Assembly: GCF_023716865.1 (NCBI RefSeq) | Contig: NZ_CP092417.1 | Span: 1,094,001 to 1,158,000 of the forward strand | Reading direction: 5' to 3' | DNA length: 64,000 nt | Source: Endozoicomonas sp. SCSIO W0465 | GTDB lineage: Bacteria; Pseudomonadota; Gammaproteobacteria; Pseudomonadales; Endozoicomonadaceae | Shown here: positions 38,443 to 47,700 of the stretch, one piece after another | Layout of the letters: every line of letters begins with the position of its first letter | How positions within the stretch are numbered: position 1 is the stretch's first letter | Made by a program: the position numbers and the translations under genes | The notes under the pieces: generated by a model | Database searches by the model: none | What the model was told of the DNA's origin: nothing | Seen by the model: only the letters and a program-made list of their open reading frames with translations

Positions 38443-39053
38443 TAAAATTGATGCAGTTTGTCCAATGACTGGTGCAACCGGGCCATGGAACCGCTGTTAT
38501 CAATGATATCATCAGCCCTGGCCATTCGCTGTTCCCGTTTCATCTGATTATCAAGGATCTGCCGGGTCTGCTCCTCTGTCATCTGATCACGGCTCATGGT
38601 TCGGGATAGCTGAATGCGCTCTGGCACATCCACGACCAGCACACGATCGACCAATTCATGCTGACTGGTTTCCAGCATCAGCGGAGAAACCAGTACGGCA
38701 TAACGTGATTCAGCATCACCCAGCTCAAGGGTAATCTGATCCCGGATGAGGGGGTGAAGCAGGCCTTCCAGCCACTTTCGCTCAGCAGTATCATCGAAGA
38801 TGATGGTTCTCAGCTTTCTGCGGTCAAGACCGCCATCGATCAGAATCTCCGGGCCATAGCGCTGTTCAATGTCAGCCAGTGCTGGCTTTCCCGGCTCGAC
38901 AACCATCCGGGAAGCGATATCCGCATCAACAATCCGAATTCCGTGACTGGCGAAAAAATCGGTCACTGTCGTCTTGCCACTGCCAATACCGCCGGTCACA
39001 CCGACAGTAAACGGACGTTTTTTTTTCGACTGTGGTGAAGATTCAGTTGTCAT
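38427..39053 (-). CDS. coaE: Dephospho-CoA kinase
   Basis: The 208-residue kinase catalyses the last step of CoA synthesis, phosphorylating the 3'-hydroxyl of dephospho-CoA. The P-loop GVTGGIGSGKT is at about 18-28. IVDADIASRMVVEPG follows, and the lid region contains VVDVPERIQLSRTMSRDQMT. The ATG overlaps the pilD stop as ATGA, so coaE is translationally coupled to pilD; a pilD-coaE pair is common in gammaproteobacterial T4P loci. The pilB and pilC genes that often accompany it are absent here. Confidence 0.94.
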   Translation of the reverse strand: MTTESSPQSKKKRPFTVGVTGGIGSGKTTVTDFFASHGIRIVDADIASRMVVEPGKPALADIEQRYGPEILIDGGLDRRKLRTIIFDDTAERKWLEGLLHPLIRDQITLELGDAESRYAVLVSPLMLETSQHELVDRVLVVDVPERIQLSRTMSRDQMTEEQTRQILDNQMKREQRMARADDIIDNSGSMARLHQSLDKLHQFYLSLA

Positions 39054-39931
39054 CAGGTTAACCCCGAAAAGCTCAGATAAGCCTCAATCAGTTTATCGCC
39101 CCACATCAGGGCAATGAAGCCGGCAATGGCCAGATAAGGTCCAAAGGGAATCGGGTTGGATCGTTCCTGCCGTTTGGTGACGATCAACAGTATTGCAGCA
39201 ATAGTGCCAACCAGTGATGAGAGCAGAATAATCAAAGGCAGCTTCATCCAGCCCAGCCAGGCTCCCAGAGCCGCCAGCAGTTTGAAGTCGCCGTAGCCCA
39301 TGCCTTCCTTGCCAGTAATCAGTTTGAATACCCAGTAAACACTCCATAAGGAAAGATAACCGACAATGGCTCCCCATAGAGCCTGTTCAAGGGGGACGAC
39401 CAGGCCAAAGCTGTTCACGATCAGGCCTGCCCAGAGCAGTGGGAGGGTAATATCGTCAGGCAGGAGCTGTGTATCGTAGTCGATCATGGTCAGGGCCAGC
39501 AGTGACCAGGCAAACAGACAGAAGACCAGGGTGTGTAAGGTAAAACCGTAGGTAAAACCAATCATTACCGTCGTGACGGCACTGAGCACCTCAATGGCCG
39601 GGTAACGGAACGAAATTGAGGTCTTACAGGCTGAGCATTTACCTCTCAGGAATAGATAGCTAATGACCGGAATGTTCTCCCAGGCACGGATTTTATGCTG
39701 ACAGGAAGGACAGGTTGAGGCCGGCACGACAAGGTTGTAGGCAGGTAGAGGTTTGGGTTCCTTTTCAGGGTGCAAAATAGCTTCACTCTGCTGCTGCCAC
39801 TGCCTTTCCATCATAATGGGCAAGCGGTGAATCACTACATTGAGAAAACTACCGACAATCAATCCAAGGATTGTCAGCACAAAGGTCAGGTAAGGCGTTG
39901 AGCTCTCAATAAGTTCTATAATCGGTGACAT
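39053..39931 (-). CDS. pilD: Prepilin leader peptidase / N-methyltransferase
   Basis: The 292-residue inner-membrane aspartic protease removes prepilin leaders after Gly and methylates the new N-terminus. The cytoplasmic loop has paired Cys motifs at about C74/C77 and C99/C102 (CPSCQHK, CSACKTS). The catalytic aspartates are about D151 (MIDYDTQLLPD) and D215 (MGYGDFKLL). About eight hydrophobic segments are visible. Its substrates would include all the minor pilins of the three sets in this window. It is first in a pilD-coaE unit. Confidence 0.94.
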   Translation of the reverse strand: MSPIIELIESSTPYLTFVLTILGLIVGSFLNVVIHRLPIMMERQWQQQSEAILHPEKEPKPLPAYNLVVPASTCPSCQHKIRAWENIPVISYLFLRGKCSACKTSISFRYPAIEVLSAVTTVMIGFTYGFTLHTLVFCLFAWSLLALTMIDYDTQLLPDDITLPLLWAGLIVNSFGLVVPLEQALWGAIVGYLSLWSVYWVFKLITGKEGMGYGDFKLLAALGAWLGWMKLPLIILLSSLVGTIAAILLIVTKRQERSNPIPFGPYLAIAGFIALMWGDKLIEAYLSFSGLT

Positions 39932-40466
39932 TCACACAGTTCCCTGATGGTTATCAGTATGGCTGGCCAGTCTTCCCTGACCAGTACCTGATAGTTAATG
40001 GTCCAATATTGGCATGACTATTTCCGTAATCAAACCACTGAACCATAAACCGGTATCTAACTGCAGGTTCTCAACTCAACCGTTGAATTGTGGCTAATTC
40101 TGCCAATTACCCTTCAATAGGGGAACTTTTCAATGTTTTCAATGATTGTCCAGTGGAAATTCCCGAGTCTGACCAGGCCCGGGTTTGTCCTGCGCTTTCT
40201 TTGGCCGAGTGTTCGGGAGAGTGTTTGGCAGAGAGAGCAATTTTATCAAACGACCATGTCTATTAAACTCTAAAGCGGAGTACCGGTAAAACGCCCTGGT
40301 TTTTCTTTTCAGGTACGATCGATTGTTTTTTGTACGTCATTTTGGATGGTTTATCTCAGGATCGGTTGATGCTTTGCGGCCAGTTGTGTTGAATGTCTAA
40401 CACCGGCTGCAGATCCTGACACGTTTTTAGAACGCAGCATATAGCTGCTTCAGGAGAGGTCAAACG
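39932..40466. other. Intergenic region between pilD and lrgA
   Basis: This 535-bp stretch lies between divergent pilD and lrgA. No gene is supported in any frame. The AGGAGAGG ribosome site for lrgA is at its right end. It must hold divergent promoters, but I cannot place them securely. Confidence 0.5.
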
Positions 40467-40847
40467 ATGTCATCAGGAACATTATCGGGCATTGTCACTT
40501 TGCTATTGTTCACCGTGCTGGGTGACCTGTTAAGCGATGCATTCAGCCTTCCGGTTCCGGGCTCGGTGATGGGATTGATACTTCTTGTTATCTATCTCCA
40601 GTTGTCCGGTGATGTCAGTGAGTCTCTGGACAAGGTCAGCCAGTTTTGTATCCGCTACCTGGCCGTACTATTTATCCCGGGCTGTGTGGGTATTTTCTTC
40701 CTGAGTGACCTGCTGTTACAACAGTGGTTGCCTATCACGCTGGCCGTGCTGGTGGCGACGCCAGTTTCTCTGGTATTAACGGCGGTGCTTCTGCAATGGT
40801 TGCTTAAACGCTTTGCTGCACAGAGCGGAGATAATCATCATGGATGA
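40467..40847 (+). CDS. lrgA: CidA/LrgA family holin-like membrane protein
   Basis: The 126-residue protein has four hydrophobic segments and the family pattern FSLPVPGSVMGLILLVIYLQ near residue 27, then RYLAVLFIPGCVGIFFLSDL. CidA/LrgA proteins are small holin-like membrane proteins; with LrgB they are tied to murein hydrolase control, programmed lysis or pyruvate and glycolate export in different bacteria. It overlaps lrgB by 8 bp. A good AGGAGAGG ribosome site precedes the ATG. Confidence 0.88.
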   Translation: MSSGTLSGIVTLLLFTVLGDLLSDAFSLPVPGSVMGLILLVIYLQLSGDVSESLDKVSQFCIRYLAVLFIPGCVGIFFLSDLLLQQWLPITLAVLVATPVSLVLTAVLLQWLLKRFAAQSGDNHHG

Positions 40848-41568
40848 GGTGATCAATTTTTCTTACGGGTTATTGCAACGGCAAATTAACAATCCGGTGG
40901 CGATCCTTTTGATTAACCTGGGTGCTTACCTGCTGGCGGAGAAGTTGTTTGTTCGTATGGGCCGTAAAGGCTGGTTCCATCCACTGTTTACCACCAGCCT
41001 TATGGTCTTTCTGGTTATTCGTTTCTCTCCACTTGAGCCTGACATGTACACAAAGCACAGTGAGTTGCTGAAGATGTTGTTGGCACCATTTACGGTATCA
41101 CTGGCAGTTCCGCTGTCAAGACAGCTGCATATGCTTCGCCAGTTAGCGGGACCTCTCATGTGTTCATTGCTGATTGGAGGGTTCCTGGCCGTGTTTATTG
41201 GTATGGGGATGGCACTGGCAACCGGAGGCTCAAGAGACGTTGTGTTATCCATTGCAACCAAGGCGGTAACCACCGCAGTTGCCCTGGTGATGGGTGAACA
41301 GTATGGCGCTATCATTCCCCTGGTGGCTGCCGTGGTTATTATTTCCGGCGTTTATGGTTCACTGGTGGGACCAGCACTGTGTCGTATGTTTGGCGTGACC
41401 GACCCAAGAGCCATTGGCTTTGCCATGGGGGTTAATGCCCATGCAGGCGGCACTGCCCGAGCCTTTGAACTGGATGTGACCATGGGGGTTTATTCCAGCC
41501 TGGGGATGTGTCTGTGTGCTATCTATATGCCGCTTCTTGTACCATGGCTGATCAGCCTATTACTGTAA
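40840..41568 (+). CDS. lrgB: LrgB family membrane protein
   Basis: About 242 residues from the ATG at 40840, which follows GCGGAG; the frame can be read back to 40813. It is a polytopic membrane protein. The LrgB signature is clear: VLSIATKAVTTAVALVMGEQ, VYGSLVGPALCRMFGVTDPR and GFAMGVNAHAGGTARAFELD. It is coupled to lrgA by overlap. Substrate or exact function cannot be set from sequence, since the family includes antiholin regulators and the plant glycolate/glycerate transporter. Confidence 0.9.
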   Translation: MDEVINFSYGLLQRQINNPVAILLINLGAYLLAEKLFVRMGRKGWFHPLFTTSLMVFLVIRFSPLEPDMYTKHSELLKMLLAPFTVSLAVPLSRQLHMLRQLAGPLMCSLLIGGFLAVFIGMGMALATGGSRDVVLSIATKAVTTAVALVMGEQYGAIIPLVAAVVIISGVYGSLVGPALCRMFGVTDPRAIGFAMGVNAHAGGTARAFELDVTMGVYSSLGMCLCAIYMPLLVPWLISLLL

Positions 41569-41595
41569 TTGAGTCATTAGCTCTGAGAAATCTTA

Positions 41596-41811
41596 ATGTT
41601 TGATAAAGCAGACCTGATTAAAATTGCCAATCAGACCATGCCCTTTGGGAAGTATCAGGGCAGAAGGCTGATCGACCTGCCAGAACCTTATTTACTATGG
41701 TTTGCTGGAAAAGGGTTTCCTGAGGGAGAACTGGGGAAACTGCTGGCATTGGCTCTGGAGGTTCAGGTGAATGGGTTGAATGAGCTGATTACACCATTGA
41801 AACAATACTGA
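41596..41811 (+). CDS. DUF3820 family small protein
   Basis: The 71-residue protein has the DUF3820 core MPFGKYQGRRLIDLPEPYLL, then WFAGKGFPEGELGKLLALAL. The family is widespread in gammaproteobacteria and is named as a putative quorum-sensing-regulated virulence factor in some databases. The GKYxG motif resembles part of exonuclease-associated domains, but biochemical function is unknown. It lies 27 bp after lrgB and could be co-transcribed. Confidence 0.82.
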   Translation: MFDKADLIKIANQTMPFGKYQGRRLIDLPEPYLLWFAGKGFPEGELGKLLALALEVQVNGLNELITPLKQY

Positions 41812-41907
41812 TTCAGCTCCTTCAGTAATGAAGCAACAACGTGATCCGGGAGAGGTCTGGTAAGATGGGTGGGTCGAACAATAATTCAGCAGTAACGGAA
41901 GCGTCAG

Positions 41908-42951
41908 ATGATTAAAGTGGGGATTGTCGGTGGAACGGGTTATACCGGAGCAGAGCTTTTGCGCTTGCTGTCGGTTCATCCCAATAGCCAGCTGAGTATG
42001 ATCACTTCCCGTTCTGAGGCGGGAAAGCCGGTTAGTGCGCTTTTTTCCGGATTACGAGGAAAGCTGAACCTGAACTTTTCATTACCGAACACTGAACAGC
42101 TTTCGTCATGTGACCTGGTGTTCTTTGCAACACCCAATGGTATTGCCATGGAATCTGTGCCGGAATTACTGTCTGCTGGTGTGCGGGTGATTGATCTGGC
42201 GGCAGACTTTCGTTTGCGTGATACCAGCCTGTGGCAGCAGTGGTACGGTAGTGAGCATGCTTGTCCGGACGTTTTGAAGGAGGCGGTGTATGGCTTGCCG
42301 GAAATGAATCGTACCGATATTGCTGGCGCCCGTCTGGTCGCCAATCCCGGCTGCTATCCCACGGCAACCCAGCTTGGCTTATTACCTCTGGTGAGCGCAG
42401 GGTTGGTCAGCGGGAAAATCATTGTCGATGCCAAGTCCGGTGTCAGTGGTGCTGGACGTGGAGCCAATGTAGGCACTCTGCTCTGTGAAGCGTCAGAATC
42501 TTTCAAGGCCTATGGTGTTCCCGGCCATCGTCATTTGCCAGAAATTCAGCAGGGTATTGAACGCATGCCAGGAACAGGCGTATTGCCATTTACCGGTGAT
42601 CTGGTATTTGTTCCTCATTTGACGCCAATGATCCGGGGGATCCACTCCACGCTATATTGCACTGTCAAAGACCATGGTGTTGATCTTCAGGAGTTGTATG
42701 AGAATACCTTTGCGGGAGAGCCCTTTGTCGATGTGATGCCTGAGGGCAGCCACCCGGAAACCCGTTCTGTTCGTGGATGTAACCAGTGTCGTATAGCAGT
42801 TCATCGTCCACAGGGCGGGGACACAGTGGTTATCTTGTCTGTTATTGATAACCTGGTAAAAGGGGCGGCCGGGCAGGCCGTTCAGAATATGAATATTATG
42901 TTCGGACTGAATGAAATGACCGGCCTGGACTTTCCTGCCGCTATGCCTTGA
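41908..42951 (+). CDS. argC: N-acetyl-gamma-glutamyl-phosphate reductase
   Basis: The 347-residue NADPH enzyme makes N-acetyl-glutamate semialdehyde in arginine biosynthesis. The nucleotide-binding start is VGIVGGTGYTGAELLRLL. The catalytic Cys is about C149 in VANPGCYPTATQLGLLPLV. GVSGAGRGANVGTL and the catalytic-site His region HRHLPEIQQG follow. Length is normal. No other arg genes are nearby, so it is a monocistronic or DUF3820-linked gene here. Confidence 0.95.
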   Translation: MIKVGIVGGTGYTGAELLRLLSVHPNSQLSMITSRSEAGKPVSALFSGLRGKLNLNFSLPNTEQLSSCDLVFFATPNGIAMESVPELLSAGVRVIDLAADFRLRDTSLWQQWYGSEHACPDVLKEAVYGLPEMNRTDIAGARLVANPGCYPTATQLGLLPLVSAGLVSGKIIVDAKSGVSGAGRGANVGTLLCEASESFKAYGVPGHRHLPEIQQGIERMPGTGVLPFTGDLVFVPHLTPMIRGIHSTLYCTVKDHGVDLQELYENTFAGEPFVDVMPEGSHPETRSVRGCNQCRIAVHRPQGGDTVVILSVIDNLVKGAAGQAVQNMNIMFGLNEMTGLDFPAAMP

Positions 42952-43140
42952 TAAGAGGCTATATCTGCGGTCTGGCTTAATGGGCGCGCGGTTCCTCCCC
43001 GGCTTCGTCATCAGGGAGGGACCGAATGATCCTGGTTTCAGTTTTTCCTGACTTCTGTTGCAAAATAAAAAATACTCTGTCGGTGTTTATTGTCTACTTT
43101 TGTCTACTCAAAGAATAAATTATTCATAAAGGTTTGAGTT

Positions 43141-44472
43141 ATGGACACTAAAGGTCGCCAAACAAATCCTGCTGATAACCGACAGTTAAGATATCCACAA
43201 TCACAACCGCCTTTTTCTCCATCAGACACATGGCAATCACCCGATGGCTCTGACTATCCAGAGCCCGCCAATTACTTTGGATTCACTTTAAACTCACATA
43301 ATGCCAATAGGCAGCATATGGCGCACGCTCCCCGTAATCGTTCAAATATTAGCCGGGATCACCCAAGAAGTGTTGATTCTCTGCCACAAGGTGCTGCATT
43401 GCGGGCCACTGCTCATCCTCAACTGTACCCGGATCCTCCACCTCCGTACCCTGACCCTCCACCTCCATACCCTGGAATCAATAACCAGAATCCCGGGTTT
43501 GGCTCCCGACCATCAGCTGCAACCATGGCCACCCCGTTCCAGTCTCCGCTAGAGAGGTTTCAGCAAGCATTTACCACTGATCAGCAACGTGCAATTAAAG
43601 AGGTGCTGGGTGGTTCAATAAAAGGATCAACCTGGCTGGCTTATCGACTGGCCGCCCTTAAAAATTATGAACTGCATTTTATCATTGATAACAGTGCTTC
43701 AATGGATACTCAGGATGGAATGGTGCATCCTGAAGCCGGAATAAAAATGACCAGGCTTCAGGAGGCGTGTTACCGATTGAGTAACATTGCCGATTTATTG
43801 GCCTATATACCGGTAATGGGAATAAAAATTCAAAGTTTTTCCCAGGATTTTCTGCCAATTGATACCAGTAGAACACCCGCTGAGGTGGCAGCACAAATGA
43901 AGGGGTGCCTGGAGAATATTGCTATGGCTCCAAGATATCATTCAACCCCTCTTTATCCTGCACTGTTGCACAGTGTAAAAGAGTCCGAAATCTCCTCGCA
44001 ATCTCCCCCCCGCATTATCTATGTGTTTAATGACGGGGAGCCCAATACGGGCGGATCAAAAGAACAGGTTTGTCAATTGCTGAGAGACAGAAAGGCTGAG
44101 AGGAGCCCGGTGTGTCTGGTTGCTTGCACTGATAGTGAGTCTGCCGTCGGGTGGATGAACGAGGCAGACGAGCAACCAAACGTTCATGTAGTGGATGATT
44201 TTCAATCAGAAATGAGAGAGGTAAAGATGCATCAGGGATCAGATTTTCCTTTTACAGAGGGGTTTTATCTTATGTCTACGTTGCTTGGGCCTATTGATCC
44301 ACTTTTTGACAAAGCGGATGAAAATCACATCTTTGATCATACTGACTATCAAGAGATCTGCGGCCGCAGCATATCGCCAGCAGAATATGACAGATATCAA
44401 AAAGAAGCCGGTCGACTACAAAACAGTCTTGCAAAAAATAACGATGGTACTGACGGCTGTTTAATTTCATAG
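43141..44472 (+). CDS. VWA-domain protein with proline-rich PPxY repeat
   Basis: The 443-residue protein has no signal peptide. Residues 1-125 are polar, Pro/Asn/Ser-rich and disordered in character. They contain two copies of DPPPPYP (about 98-111), each a Pro-Pro-x-Tyr motif, the ligand type of eukaryotic WW domains. A VWA-like domain follows, with MIDAS Asp183-x-Ser185-x-Ser187 (IIDNSASMDTQDG), YHSTPLYPALLHSV and IIYVFNDGEPNTGG. Specific function is not recognised. The mix of a host-type motif and a VWA fold suggests a secreted or host-directed protein in an animal symbiont, but this is inference. Monocistronic by spacing. Confidence 0.75.
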   Translation: MDTKGRQTNPADNRQLRYPQSQPPFSPSDTWQSPDGSDYPEPANYFGFTLNSHNANRQHMAHAPRNRSNISRDHPRSVDSLPQGAALRATAHPQLYPDPPPPYPDPPPPYPGINNQNPGFGSRPSAATMATPFQSPLERFQQAFTTDQQRAIKEVLGGSIKGSTWLAYRLAALKNYELHFIIDNSASMDTQDGMVHPEAGIKMTRLQEACYRLSNIADLLAYIPVMGIKIQSFSQDFLPIDTSRTPAEVAAQMKGCLENIAMAPRYHSTPLYPALLHSVKESEISSQSPPRIIYVFNDGEPNTGGSKEQVCQLLRDRKAERSPVCLVACTDSESAVGWMNEADEQPNVHVVDDFQSEMREVKMHQGSDFPFTEGFYLMSTLLGPIDPLFDKADENHIFDHTDYQEICGRSISPAEYDRYQKEAGRLQNSLAKNNDGTDGCLIS

Positions 44473-44714
44473 CTTGATTGTGCTATAGAGAATAGGGAAT
44501 AGGAAAGCTTGATCGGATAATTCTTCCTTAATGTCACTCTTCTGATGAGAAAAACCCCCAAATGACAGTATCAGGCTCAGATCAGATGTTGGTCTGGCTG
44601 ATTTTTCTGATGTTCCTACTGGATTGAACCCTAAGTTTTTTGTGCAATTTAACGATGAATAAGAGATGGAAAAGTGCCCACTTCCATCCTTTGGCAAAGC
44701 ACAGAGATCAGACC

Positions 44715-47700
44715 ATGAGTTCAGAATCATCCAGTGAAAACAGTCAGCGAAAGACGGGCGGACTGGCACTCACGCTGTTTCTCTGGTTTATTGTTTTATC
44801 CATTGGCCCTGTGGTTATTGTTGGGCTGAATGAATATCAGACGGGAAAAGAGGCGATCATTAAAGATCGTTATGATCAACTGTCATCGGTCAACTTTCAG
44901 TTGACTCAACGCATTAATGAATACTTTGATACGGTGTTAACCAACTTATTCATTATGGCGTCACCTTCGGAAGCATTTATTACTGAACTGGTAATGGCGC
45001 CTGGCTATAAAACACAGCCAGTTTCTGAATTTATCAATTCAAGGGAGTACGGCGATATATATGAACAGTACTCCATGGAATATGTGGATTTTCTCCGATT
45101 CTATGATTATTCCGATGTCATTCTGGGCGATGCGGCAGGGAATATTTTGTACACAGTTAATGAGTACAGCGATTTAGGGCGCAACCTGTTTTCTTCAGAG
45201 CTGGAAAATACCCTTTTTTCTCAAGCGGTTAAAGCCAGTTTTTATGATCAGCAGCCGAAGTACGCGGACCTTGCTGCCTATCCACCGATTGGCAATGAGA
45301 ACGTTGTCTTTTTGATCCTGCCACTGGCCGATACTCATCAGAAACCCATTGGGTTTATTGCGGTTCAGATTCACCCAAAGAATATTCAGGTTATGTTCGA
45401 TAGTGGAGAGTCGAGTACTGTCGGCCTTTCATCGTTTCTGGTTGGCAAGGATCGTAAAATTCGCTTTGGTACTCAGTTTGAACATTACCAAGCGCTTGAA
45501 TTTGGAGAAGATAATCCATTGATTAACTTATGGCTAAGCCATCTTGAGGACGATGGAAGCTATAGAGAGAGTGAAGCTCATTTCGGAGCCATCATTGCTG
45601 ATAACGCCCATTCTCATGAGGAATCCGGAGAGCATGGTCTGGAATCATTTTCAGGGGATCTTGACGCTTTAAATCTGGAAGAGGAAAGCGTACTGAATCG
45701 AGCGGCAAAAGCCAGTTTAAGTCATATACGAAGTTACCTTCATGGTGAAGAGGTTCTGGGGATCTATCTACCCATCAATATTGCCGGAACACCCATGGCG
45801 ATGCTGTCGGAAGTTACGCACCGACACGCGTTTGCATCCGTTCAGGACTTTCGCAAACGCCTTTTTGTTCTTATCGCCATCACCTTTGCCCTGGTGGTTG
45901 TTATTGCATTCGTTGTTACGCGCCAACTGGTAAAGCCTATTCGGTTGATTACCCGGTGGGTCAATCGTGTTGCCGCTGGCGATTATGAAAAAGGTAGTGT
46001 ACTCAGAGGAAATAATGAGATCAGTGAACTGAGTCGCAGTTTTGCCCAGATGACCGATAGGCTGCGTACCGTCAGCAATGAAAATACCCGGAAAAACTGG
46101 CTGCAGGAGGGCATGGCTGGATTGTACAACAGCGTCCGTGGCGAGCAGGACATGGCTGAACTGTGTCGTAACATCGTTACCTATATCGCCCGATATCTGG
46201 ATATGCATTCCGGCGCAATGTTTGTGAAAGATGATAAAAAACTGCTGCAGTTGATGGGAACCTATGCCTGGCGCAAGCGCAATCAGCACGCCAACTGTTT
46301 TGAGATGGGTGAAGGGCTGATTGGTCAGGCTGCACTGGAAAGAGAGGTGATAGAGATAACCCGTGTGCCGGATGGTTATATGGACATTGAGTCCGGACTG
46401 GGCTGTGCCAGGCCAGGTCATCTTATCATTGTCCCACTGTGCTACGAGAACGAGTTAAAAGGGGTATTTGAGTTTGCCCGGCTTGGCCCGATGACGGATG
46501 AGCAAAGCCTGTTTCTTGATCACTCTGTCGAAAGCATTGCCATTGCCATCAACTCTGCTCAGTATCGAACCCGGGTAAATCAACTTCTGGATACCACCAC
46601 TTTGCAGTCAGAGGCTTTGAAAGAGCAAAAAGAAGAATTGCGTTCGGTTAATGAAGAGCTGGAAAAACGAGCCGGTATTCTGGAAGAGTCTGAGGAGGAG
46701 CTTAAAGCGCAAAGTGAGGAACTGCAGAAATCCAATGCCGAACTGGAAGAACTCAGTGAACAGCTGATGATTCAGAAAGAGGAAATTGAGCGAAAAAATA
46801 AAGATATTAAGTTATCCAGTAAAAAGATAACGGAAAAGGCGGAGGAGCTTGCCCGGGCCAGTCAATATAAATCTGAGTTCCTTGCCAATATGTCTCATGA
46901 GCTTCGTACGCCATTGAACTCTTTATTGCTCCTTTCACAGATGCTGGCAGAAAACGACGAAGGCAACCTGACAGAAGATCAGGTGGAGTCGGCACAGGTT
47001 ATCTACAACGGTGGTAAAGAGTTGCTGGAGCTGATTAACGACATCCTTGATCTGTCCAAAGTTGAAGCGGGAAAGATGTCGGTCAATCTTGATGATACGC
47101 CTTTGGAGGAGATTAAAGGCAGTATTGAAACCATGTTCAATCCTCTGGCGGAAAGCCGAAGCTTGCAATTCCGGGTCTGTATAGAGAGAGGTGCGAGCAA
47201 GTCTGTTTTCACTGACAGCCAGCGACTAATGCAAATTGTTAAGAATTTCCTTTCGAATGCGTTCAAGTTTACCGAGCAAGGCAGTGTTCAGGTAAGCATG
47301 TTTAATGAAACCCGGTCTGGCCACTTTTCAGAAGATACATGGCTTGGTTTTGCTGTTAAAGATAGCGGGATTGGTATTCCCAAAGAGAAGCAGGCATCTA
47401 TTTTTGGATCATTCCAGCAGGCCGATGGTTCTACCAGCCGAAAATATGGCGGCACCGGACTCGGTCTGGCGATATCCAAAGAGATGGCCGAGCTTCTGGG
47501 TGGCTTTATTGAGCTGGAAAGTAAGGAAGACGAAGGGACGACCTTTACTCTGTTTCTTCCAGTCAATCCAGTCTGTTCTCTTGAACCTGAGCCAGTATTG
47601 GCAGAAAACTATGTGTCCGATGTGTTTGATCAGTCCTCTGGAGCCGATGAGCCAGGCAGTGTTTCCCATGAGCCACCAGAAAAGGATAAGCCGGAGGTGG

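Noticed and set aside
39932..40466. Possible small RNA or short gene in the pilD-lrgA gap
   Set aside because: Only short weak inverted repeats such as TCAAC/GTTGA; nothing distinctive enough to report.
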